From NCBI GenBank assembly GCA_021780625.1, contig JAJXYI010000434.1, forward strand, positions 1 through 7,103: a DNA stretch of 7,103 bases, in the 5' to 3' direction. This document shows positions 1 to 7,103 of the stretch, piece by piece. The notes below the pieces were generated by a model, which saw only the letters and a list, made by a program, of their open reading frames with translations, searched no databases and was not told where the DNA came from. The stretch's first letter is position 1. The number at the start of each line of letters is the position of its first letter. The stretch is from a bacterium. GTDB lineage: Bacteria > Verrucomicrobiota > Verrucomicrobiae > Opitutales > Opitutaceae. Made by a program: the position numbers and the translations under genes.

Positions 1-2
1 CC

Positions 3-833
3 GAGAAGCGGGCCCAGAGCTACGGCCTGCTGGGGGCGGCCTTCGGCATCGGTTTCGTGTTTGGCCCGATGGTCGGCGGCCTGCTCGGCTCGATCAGTCT
101 CCGCCTTCCCTTCTGGTTCGCGGCCGGTTGCGCCGGCCTGAACTGGATGTACGGCTTTTTCCTGCTTCCCGAGTCGCTTGCTCCGGAAAATCGCCGAGCC
201 TTCGACTGGAAGCGCGCGAACCCCATCGGCGCGCTCAAGGCGCTCAAGCGGTTCCCCGCGGCGCGGGGACTCGCCGACGCGTATTTCATCCTGATGCTCG
301 CGCAGATGATGCTGTTTTCCACCTGGGTCCTGTACATGGGGTACCGCTTCCACTGGACCACGATCGAGGTGGGTGTGTCGCTGGGCATCTCGGGCATCAT
401 GATGGGCGCCGTGCAAGCCGGTCTGGTGAAACGCATCGTGGCGCGCTTCGGCGACGAACGGACGGCGCTGGCCGGCTTTGCCATCTCGGTCGCCTCGTAC
501 ATCGCGTACGGCCTGGCGACGAAGGGCTGGATGATCTACGCCATCATCGTCCTCGGCTCGTTTGGCGGCATTGCCGGGCCGGCAATGCAGTCGTTTCTTT
601 CGAAGCAGGTGCCGGCCAACGAACAGGGCGGCGTGCAGGGCATCTTTTCGGGGCTGTCGAGCCTGGCGGGCATCCCGGGCCCGCTGATCGGCGCCTGGAG
701 TTTCGGCTGGGCCGTGGCGCATCGGCGCTCCTGGCACATTCCCGGCATCGCCTTCTTTGAAGCCGCGGTCTTCATCGCGCTCGCGATGGTGCTGACGGCG
801 CGGACGTTCAGGAAAGCGGCAAACGCACGGTAG
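3..833 (+). CDS. TetA-like MFS efflux transporter, 3' part (5' end outside window)
   Basis: An open frame enters the window at base 3 and ends with TAG at 831-833, giving 276 residues. Only the C-terminal two thirds is present; TetA-type proteins have roughly 400 residues in 12 membrane helices. The visible part begins with GLLGAAFGIGFVFGPMVGG, the GPxxGG helix-5 signature (motif C) of drug/H+ antiporters. A basic central loop (DWKRANPIGALKALKRF) separates the two six-helix halves, and several hydrophobic helices follow up to a short basic tail. Family knowledge: these inner-membrane proteins export small molecules in exchange for protons. The substrate cannot be read from sequence, and 'TetA-like' does not imply tetracycline resistance. 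The internal ATG at base 78 lies inside the conserved helix and is not a credible start. It converges on the methyltransferase gene with a 36-bp gap that holds no clear terminator. Confidence 0.88.
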   Translation, partial: EKRAQSYGLLGAAFGIGFVFGPMVGGLLGSISLRLPFWFAAGCAGLNWMYGFFLLPESLAPENRRAFDWKRANPIGALKALKRFPAARGLADAYFILMLAQMMLFSTWVLYMGYRFHWTTIEVGVSLGISGIMMGAVQAGLVKRIVARFGDERTALAGFAISVASYIAYGLATKGWMIYAIIVLGSFGGIAGPAMQSFLSKQVPANEQGGVQGIFSGLSSLAGIPGPLIGAWSFGWAVAHRRSWHIPGIAFFEAAVFIALAMVLTARTFRKAANAR

Positions 834-869
834 CCTACGGCCGCCAGGTCGGGCCGACCGCGAGACGGT

Positions 870-1778
870 TCAACCGCCGCGCTCCCACCGCGCGAAGATC
901 CCGCAGGGGAGGATTTTCCCGTCGGCCTTGATCGGGAGACCGATTTCGCCCGCCGACAACTCACCGCCGCCGTTGGCGAACAGCTCCGTCAGCAGGTTGC
1001 CAGCCACCGTCGGCGACAGGCGCGCGGTGTAGGCGTTGATCAGGAAAAACAGCGGGCGGTCCGACAGGATCTCGCGGCATGCGACGAGCAACTCCCACAG
1101 GCTGTCCTCGAGTTTCCACATTTCACCGGAACTGCCGCGGCCATACGTGGGGGGATCCATGATCACCGCATCGTACTTCCTCCCGCGCCGTGCCTCGCGG
1201 CGGACGAATTTCAGGCAGTCGTCCACGATGTACCGGATCGGTGCGTCGGCCAGGCCGCTCAGCCCGGCATTCTCGCGGCACCATTTCACCATGCCTTCCG
1301 CCGCATCCACGTGGCAGACCGCGGCCCCCGCGCGCGCCGCCGCGCAGCTCGCCGCCCCGGTGTATCCAAAAAGATTCAGCACGGAGACCTCCCGGCCCGC
1401 GCCGCGAATCAGTCCGCTGAACCAGTCCCAGTTCACCGCCTGCTCGGGAAACAGCCCCGTGTGCTTGAAACCGGTCGGACGGATCTTGAAGTTCAGCTTC
1501 AGCGGCTCGTAGCCGATCGTCCAGTGTTCCGGCAGTGGCTTACGAAATTCCCAGCGGCCCCCGCCCGTCTCGCTGCGATGGTAGAACCCGTCCCAATTCT
1601 CCCACGCCGCACCCTGGGCGCGGCCGTGCCTCGGCCAGACGATCTGCGGATCGGGCCTCACCAGCGTATGCGGGCCCCAGCGCTCCTGCTTCATCCCATC
1701 GCCGCAATCCAGAACCTGATAGTCGCTCCACCGGTCGGCGACGATCATGGGGCGGTGCGTGAGGCGTGTGGTCGGCAT
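870..1778 (-). CDS. Class I SAM-dependent methyltransferase, RlmI/RlmK-like (COG1092 type)
   Basis: Predicted 302-residue cytoplasmic methyltransferase. Visible motifs, counted from the ATG at 1778: FKHTGLFPEQAVNW (104-117), typical of the RlmI/RlmK group just before the SAM fold; SAM-binding motif I NLFGYTGAAS (135-144); an acidic residue in HVDAAEGM (157-163) expected to hold the SAM ribose; and motif IV DPPTYGRG (208-215). The family methylates cytosine or guanine in 23S rRNA, so an RNA target is likely, but this is inferred. The usual N-terminal PUA RNA-binding domain of RlmI is absent; about 100 residues of less familiar sequence replace it. Start choice: ATG 1778 is preferred. TTG at 1799 would add seven residues and ATG at 1748 would remove ten. 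None has a Shine-Dalgarno sequence. It is divergent from the DUF481 gene and looks monocistronic. Confidence 0.88.
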   Translation of the reverse strand: MPTTRLTHRPMIVADRWSDYQVLDCGDGMKQERWGPHTLVRPDPQIVWPRHGRAQGAAWENWDGFYHRSETGGGRWEFRKPLPEHWTIGYEPLKLNFKIRPTGFKHTGLFPEQAVNWDWFSGLIRGAGREVSVLNLFGYTGAASCAAARAGAAVCHVDAAEGMVKWCRENAGLSGLADAPIRYIVDDCLKFVRREARRGRKYDAVIMDPPTYGRGSSGEMWKLEDSLWELLVACREILSDRPLFFLINAYTARLSPTVAGNLLTELFANGGGELSAGEIGLPIKADGKILPCGIFARWERGG

Positions 1779-1899
1779 GGCGAAGTCCGGCCCAAGCAAG
1801 GGCCGCCCCGCCCTTCTGTCCAGCTCTCAAAAATGTGCCAATCTTCAACCAACGCTCGCGAATCTTCAGTGATTTGCTTATCTGGCAGCGATCAATCCC
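1779..1899. promoter_or_regulatory. Divergent intergenic region, methyltransferase / DUF481 gene
   Basis: This 121-bp gap separates two genes read outward, so it must hold the start of transcription of both. The middle (about 1826-1885) is clearly richer in A and T than the flanking genes, as expected for promoters, but I found no hexamer pair with good spacing. Two visible structures are an 8-bp direct repeat (1840-1868) and a small hairpin CGGCCC-AAGCAA-GGGCCG at 1788-1805, just upstream of the methyltransferase ATG. Neither gene has a Shine-Dalgarno sequence here. Confidence 0.5.
1840..1868 (+). repeat. Direct repeat AATCTTCA x2, 21-bp period
   Basis: The octamer AATCTTCA occurs at 1840-1847 and again at 1861-1868, a period of 21 bp, or about two turns of the DNA helix. 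It lies 32-60 bp upstream of the DUF481 start codon. Same-face spacing would suit a dimeric activator or repressor, but eight matching bases in an AT-richer gap could also be chance. Confidence 0.35.
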
Positions 1900-2949
1900 A
1901 TGCAACCCATCAAGAAACACATCGTCACGGCGTTCCTGTGTGCCGCGGCCCTGGCAAGCGTCGCGCGCGCGGACATCGTCGAAACCAAGGACGGCGCCCG
2001 CCTCGTCGGCAAGGTGTCCGGAATCTCCGGCGGCACCGTCACGCTCAGCACCACCTACGCGGGCGACATTTCAATCAAGCAGTCCGAGGTGACCGCCATC
2101 ACCACCGACGGCCCGATCGCCGTCCGGCTGGCCAGTGGCACCCGCATTGACGGAAAGATCGCCTCCACGGGCGGAAAGCTCGAGGTCATCGGCCAGGACG
2201 GCACGGTCACGACCACCGTCGACAAGGTCGCCGCCTCCTGGACGGCCGGCGGCGAGGACCCCCAGATCATCGCGATGCGCCGCAAGTGGACGCTCCAGAC
2301 CGCAGTCGACATCTCCGGCAACTCGGGCAACACGACGAGCACGACGATCGGCGCGAGCTTCGCCGCCGCCCTGGTGAGCCCCCAGGATGCGCTCAAGTTC
2401 TACGGCTCCCACAACTACGGCACCACGACCGCCAACGGCGTGAAGACCAAGAGCGCCGACGACACGAAGGTCGGCGTCGACTACTCCAGCTTCTTCGATC
2501 CGCGCTACGGCTGGTTCGCCCGCAGCGAGCTCGAGCGCGACGCGGTCGCGGGCGTCGACCTGCGCAGCACCACCGACTTCGGCGGCACGATGCGCTTCGT
2601 CAAATCCGACATCCAGAGCCTCGTCGGCCGTCTGGGTGCCGGTTACCGCTTCGAGAGCTACGCCTCGGGTGCGCCCAACAACAAGGGCGCCGTGCTGTCC
2701 ACCGGCCTGCACTACAAGCTCGAGATCAGCCACTACGCGTCGCTCGACTCCGACCTCCAGTACCTGCCCTCGTTCGACAACTTCTCGGACTACCGCATCC
2801 AGCACGACTCCGGCATCCAGATGCCGATCGCGAACAGCTTCTGGATGCTGCGCGTGGGCGTGAGCAACAGCTACACCAGCCGTCCGCAGCCGGGTCGCAA
2901 GAGCCTGGATACGATGTACTACACGCGCCTCCTGCTCAACTGGCGCTAA
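1900..2949 (+). CDS. DUF481 family outer-membrane beta-barrel protein, secreted
   Basis: Predicted 349-residue exported protein. Residues 1-24 form a signal peptide (basic MQPIKKH, hydrophobic TAFLCAAALASV, cleavage after ARA24). The mature N-terminus carries two similar beta-rich units of about 40 residues: DGARLVGKVSGISGGTVTL at 31-49 and SGTRIDGKIASTGGKLEV at 79-96, each a 'dG.r..GK....GG' pattern. From about 130 to the end, alternating polar/hydrophobic strands with aromatic girdle residues (FYGSHNYG, FARSELERD, LGAGYRFESY, YTRLLLNWR) match DUF481 (YdiY-like), a salt-induced outer-membrane protein family. Its biochemical role is unknown. ATG 1900 is the start because the signal peptide begins there; no Shine-Dalgarno sequence precedes it. 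It appears monocistronic, ending 23 bp before a strong terminator. Confidence 0.87.
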   Translation: MQPIKKHIVTAFLCAAALASVARADIVETKDGARLVGKVSGISGGTVTLSTTYAGDISIKQSEVTAITTDGPIAVRLASGTRIDGKIASTGGKLEVIGQDGTVTTTVDKVAASWTAGGEDPQIIAMRRKWTLQTAVDISGNSGNTTSTTIGASFAAALVSPQDALKFYGSHNYGTTTANGVKTKSADDTKVGVDYSSFFDPRYGWFARSELERDAVAGVDLRSTTDFGGTMRFVKSDIQSLVGRLGAGYRFESYASGAPNNKGAVLSTGLHYKLEISHYASLDSDLQYLPSFDNFSDYRIQHDSGIQMPIANSFWMLRVGVSNSYTSRPQPGRKSLDTMYYTRLLLNWR

Positions 2950-2972
2950 GTCCCGCTCCTCTCAAAAACGAC

Positions 2973-3003
2973 AAAACCCGCCGGATCTCCGGCGGGTTTT
3001 TTT
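2973..3003. terminator. Intrinsic terminator, likely bidirectional
   Basis: A perfect 12-bp stem, AAAACCCGCCGG (2973-2984) and CCGGCGGGTTTT (2989-3000), encloses the tetraloop ATCT. On the plus strand it runs into seven T residues (2997-3003). On the minus strand it is followed by TTTT and then TTTTT (complement of 2964-2968). It lies between the stop codons of two convergent genes, so it can end the DUF481 transcript and the yyaL-like/FKBP operon. Confidence 0.93.
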
Positions 3004-3012
3004 GTCGGTCCC

Positions 3013-3028
3013 CTGAGGCGCGCCTCAG
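3013..3028. repeat. Perfect 16-bp palindrome over the FKBP stop codon
   Basis: CTGAGGCGCGCCTCAG reads the same on both strands. It covers the TGA stop of the minus-strand FKBP gene (3025-3027) and lies 9 bp from the terminator tract. In RNA it could form a six-pair stem with a four-base loop. It has no T-tract of its own. Function unknown; possibly an accessory 3' structure. Confidence 0.6.
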
Positions 3029-3576
3029 AAGTGCTGCCACCAGTGCTTCTTCTTCTTAGGTTCCGGCGGGAGCGGCGGAGGCGGGGCCTCGCGCTGGATC
3101 TTCAGCATCTGGATCTCGAATACGAGCGTGGACTTGCGCGGCACCGCGGGGGGATTGCCCAGCGTGCCATAACCGAGCTCGTAGGGGACGATCAGGACCA
3201 TCTTGCTGCCTTCGTTCATGAAGCGAAGACCCTGGTCCCAGCCGTCGATCACCTGTCCGCGGCCGAGCCGGAAGGTGAAGGGCTTGCTCGGATCGAGGAA
3301 TTCATTGAACACCGTGCCGTCCAGGAGCATGCCACGATAGATCACGCTAACCACGTCGCCCGGCTGGGCGGGCGCACCGTGGCCCTCCTGCGTGATGACG
3401 TAACGCAGCCCCGTGATCGTCTTCTTGGCGTTGGGCCAGCGCTTGTCGACGATCGCCTGGTCCTTGAACGAGAGCGGGTCGAATTGGGCGAACAGCGAGG
3501 GAATCGACCCGACGAACAGGGCGGCGGTCAGGCCGACGAGAAGGAGGCGGAGGCTACGCATAGGCGAGGATTGCAT
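3025..3576 (-). CDS. FKBP-type peptidyl-prolyl cis-trans isomerase, exported
   Basis: Predicted 183-residue prolyl isomerase with a signal peptide (MRSLR, then LLLVGLTAALFVGSIPSLFA, cleavage near residue 30), so it should act in the periplasm or envelope. The FKBP domain spans about 54-161. Comparison with human FKBP12 from memory shows the pocket aromatics kept: Y80, F90, F102, W113 in GQVIDGWDQGL, Y136 and F153. The usual pocket Asp after F90 is Asn91. The C-terminus is odd: a proline-rich linker (APPPPLPPEP) followed by KKKKHWWQHF. Start: ATG 3576 is given; ATG 3561 (residue 6) begins an equally good signal peptide, and neither has a Shine-Dalgarno sequence. The gene lies 30 bp after the DUF255 gene on the same strand, so co-transcription is likely, ending at the shared terminator. 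Confidence 0.92.
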   Translation of the reverse strand: MQSSPMRSLRLLLVGLTAALFVGSIPSLFAQFDPLSFKDQAIVDKRWPNAKKTITGLRYVITQEGHGAPAQPGDVVSVIYRGMLLDGTVFNEFLDPSKPFTFRLGRGQVIDGWDQGLRFMNEGSKMVLIVPYELGYGTLGNPPAVPRKSTLVFEIQMLKIQREAPPPPLPPEPKKKKHWWQHF

Positions 3577-3606
3577 GCACGATCAACGCACCGGGGCAAG
3601 GCGCTT

Positions 3607-5796
<2,190 letters not shown>

Positions 5797-5892
5797 CCGG
5801 CAAGGAAGCACGGGCCGTCCGAAGCGCAAGATCCCGGGCAACCTTGGAATCCCGCCGCGCCGATTGTAAGGACGGACCGCTTGCCTTGCCGG
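5797..5892. repeat. Long imperfect inverted repeat between divergent operons
   Basis: Left arm 5797-5820, read on the minus strand, is GGACGGCCCG TGCTT CCTTGCCGG. Right arm 5870-5892, read on the plus strand, is GGACGGACCG CTTG CCTTGCCGG. By hand alignment there are 21 identities, one mismatch and three gap positions, including a perfect nine-base end CCTTGCCGG. The arms are 49 bp apart. The left arm touches the ATG of the yyaL-like gene; the right arm ends 25 bp before the lemA ATG. Each operon thus has the same element in its own orientation upstream, suggesting a shared operator, a mirrored leader element or a cruciform. Confidence 0.65.
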
Positions 5893-5917
5893 CCCGTTCG
5901 GTTACCTCGTTTGCACC
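5797..5917. promoter_or_regulatory. Divergent intergenic region, yyaL-like / lemA
   Basis: This 121-bp gap lies between outward-reading operons and must contain or overlap promoters for both. It stays GC-rich except around GATTGTAA (5862-5869). I could not assign a -35/-10 pair with normal spacing on either strand. The inverted repeat occupies both edges of the central part. Confidence 0.45.
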
Positions 5918-6532
5918 ATGAAAGCCTTCCTCATCGCGCTCGGCGTCGTCGTAGTCGGCATCATCGCCCTGGGCGCCGTGGCCGTCAGCGGCTACAACAA
6001 CCTCGTCACCAAGGAACAGTCAGTGGACGCCCAGTGGGCGCAGGTGCAGAACGTGTATCAGCGCCGCGCGGACCTGATCCCCAACCTCGTGCAGACGGTC
6101 TCCGGGGCCGCGAACTTCGAAAAATCCACGCTCGTGGAGGTGACTAACGCCCGTGCCTCCGTCGGCCGCCTGACGATCGACGCGAGCAAGGCCCCCGCGA
6201 CCGCCGCCCAGCTGCAGGCCTTCGACCAGGCCCAGGGCCAGCTCTCCTCCGCGCTCTCACGCCTGATGGTCGTGAGCGAACGCTACCCCCAGCTCACCGC
6301 CACCGCCAACTTCCGCGACCTGCAGGCCCAGCTCGAGGGCACCGAGAACCGCATCGCCGTGGAACGACGCCGTTTCAACGAGGCCGTGCTCTCCTACGAC
6401 GCCTCCATCAAGACCGTGCCCGCCGTCTTCTTCGCCGCCGCGCTCGGCTTCAAGGAAAAGCCCTACTTCGCCGCGGCCCCCACCGCCCAGACGCCCCCCC
6501 AGGTGAAGTTCGATTTCAGCGACAAGAAGTGA
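5918..6532 (+). CDS. lemA: LemA family membrane protein
   Basis: Predicted 204-residue LemA protein. Residues 3-25 form one N-terminal membrane helix (AFLIALGVVVVGIIALGAVAV). The family signature follows directly: YNNLVTKEQSVDAQWAQVQN (26-45) and YQRRADLIPNLVQTV (47-61). The remainder is helical, with Gln/Ala-rich amphipathic stretches and the conserved YPQLTATANFRDLQAQLEGTENRIAVERRRFNEAVLSYD (123-161) core. The family topology is a short outer N-terminus or anchor with a long helical bundle; molecular function is not settled. Length matches the family. ATG 5918 begins exactly at the membrane helix. A TPM-domain gene starts 28 bp downstream on the same strand, a pairing common in bacteria, so the two are probably one transcript. 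The C-terminus is a short Pro/Ala linker ending FDFSDKK. Confidence 0.95.
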   Translation: MKAFLIALGVVVVGIIALGAVAVSGYNNLVTKEQSVDAQWAQVQNVYQRRADLIPNLVQTVSGAANFEKSTLVEVTNARASVGRLTIDASKAPATAAQLQAFDQAQGQLSSALSRLMVVSERYPQLTATANFRDLQAQLEGTENRIAVERRRFNEAVLSYDASIKTVPAVFFAAALGFKEKPYFAAAPTAQTPPQVKFDFSDKK

Positions 6533-6560
6533 GTCCTGCGCACTCCGTCCACCTCCGACC

Positions 6561-7103
6561 GTGAGACCCCCACTTCTTCGAGCGCAGCCGGCAGGCAGGT
6601 TCCTCCTCCTGCTCGCCTTGGGCGCAGCATTCCTGCTCCTCGCCCGCACCTCAGCCCACGCGGACGAGGTCATGCCGCCCAAACCCGCGGCCTATTTCAA
6701 CGACTACGCCGGAATCGTCGACCCGGGCACCGCGTCCCAGCTCAATTCCGAACTCGAGCAGTTCGAACGGCAGACCTCCGACCAGCTCGTCGTCGCCGTA
6801 TTCCCGGTCATGCAGTCCGACTCCTCCATCGAGGACTACACCGAACGGGTCGCCGAGCGCTGGCACGTCGGCCAGAAAGGCCGCGACAATGGCGCCGTGC
6901 TGTTCGTCTTCGTCAAGAACCGCACGATGTACATCCAGGTCGGATACGGCCTCGAACCCGTCCTCACCGACGCGCTCGCGCACCGAATCGTGACCGAGGT
7001 GATCCGACCCCGTTTCAGGAGCGGCGACTACGCGGGCGGACTCGCCGCGGGCGTCGAGGCGATGATGCTCGCCAGCCGGGGTGAATTCAAAGGCAATGGC
7101 CGG
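6561..7103 (+). CDS. TPM-domain (YgcG-like) exported protein, 5' part, cut by window end
   Basis: An open frame from GTG 6561 runs off the window after 181 codons. Residues 1-34 look like a signal peptide: MRPPLLRAQPAGR, then FLLLLALGAAFLLLA, cleavage after AHA34. A TPM domain (Pfam name; TLP18.3/Psb32/MOLO-1 fold) follows from about 44: YFNDYAGIVDPGTASQL, QLVVAVFPVM (75-84), GRDNGAVLFVFVKNRTMYIQ (107-126), VGYGLEPVLTD (127-137) and IRPRFRSGDYAGGLAAGVEAM (148-168). Family members usually continue with a membrane helix and a Gly/Ser-rich tail, which would lie beyond the window. GTG 6561 is chosen because it alone gives a full signal peptide; the first ATG (6672) is after it. No Shine-Dalgarno sequence precedes it; the leader instead reads CCACCTCC. 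It is likely co-transcribed with lemA, 28 bp upstream, suggesting a joint envelope function. Confidence 0.88.
   Translation, partial: MRPPLLRAQPAGRFLLLLALGAAFLLLARTSAHADEVMPPKPAAYFNDYAGIVDPGTASQLNSELEQFERQTSDQLVVAVFPVMQSDSSIEDYTERVAERWHVGQKGRDNGAVLFVFVKNRTMYIQVGYGLEPVLTDALAHRIVTEVIRPRFRSGDYAGGLAAGVEAMMLASRGEFKGNGR

Noticed and set aside
3..833. Calling the MFS gene a tetracycline resistance determinant
   Set aside because: Only the general TetA-like fold signature is visible; substrate cannot be deduced, and the context is chromosomal with no mobile-element genes.
847..859. GGTCGGGCCGACC hairpin between the convergent MFS and methyltransferase genes, considered as a terminator
   Set aside because: The usable stem is only five base pairs and no T-tract follows on either strand.
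1788..1805. CGGCCC-AAGCAA-GGGCCG hairpin upstream of the methyltransferase, considered as a riboswitch or attenuator
   Set aside because: A six-pair stem alone is too small and GC-rich sequence makes such pairs common; no wider RNA architecture is visible.
2071..2805. A 244-codon minus-strand open frame opposite the DUF481 gene
   Set aside because: Val/Ala/Gly/Arg-biased translation typical of an antisense shadow; the plus-strand protein has a signal peptide and family features.
5902..5907. TTACCT before lemA considered as a -10 box with TTGCCT (5881-5886) as -35
   Set aside because: The spacer is 15 bp, short of the usual 16-18, and the -10 match is weak.

Overview
The window is GC-rich chromosomal DNA of a Gram-negative bacterium. 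It is gene-dense, with gene order and protein families of ordinary housekeeping or envelope character. A DUF481 outer-membrane-barrel protein with a signal peptide indicates a two-membrane envelope. High GC, gene starts without Shine-Dalgarno sequences and the style of the DUF481 and FKBP proteins make a verrucomicrobial (Opitutales-like) origin plausible. That placement is inference and was not tested by any search.

Layout: (1) 3-833 (+) is the 3' part of a TetA-like MFS efflux transporter. (2) 870-1778 (-), convergent with it, encodes a class I SAM-dependent methyltransferase of the RlmI/RlmK type. (3) A 121-bp divergent intergenic region (1779-1899) separates it from 1900-2949 (+), a secreted DUF481 protein with a duplicated N-terminal beta module. 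(4) A strong terminator that looks bidirectional (2973-3003) ends that gene and, from the other side, a two-gene minus-strand operon: a 729-aa DUF255/YyaL (SPATA20-like) thioredoxin-fold protein (3607-5796) followed by an exported FKBP-type prolyl isomerase with an unusual basic/aromatic tail (3025-3576). (5) A second 121-bp divergent region (5797-5917) holds a long imperfect inverted repeat. (6) lemA (5918-6532, +) is followed after 28 bp by a TPM-domain (YgcG-like) gene starting with GTG at 6561 and cut by the window end; this is a known gene pairing.

How the genes work together: the YyaL-like/FKBP operon and the LemA/TPM operon are divergent and may share control sequences in the inverted repeat. 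All intergenic stretches are under about 125 bp, so no long region is unexplained. I see no rRNA, tRNA, CRISPR array, insertion sequence or phage gene, and no clearly new multi-gene system. The observations most worth checking are the paired repeat between the two divergent operons, the FKBP tail, and the absence of Shine-Dalgarno sequences at all six visible starts.
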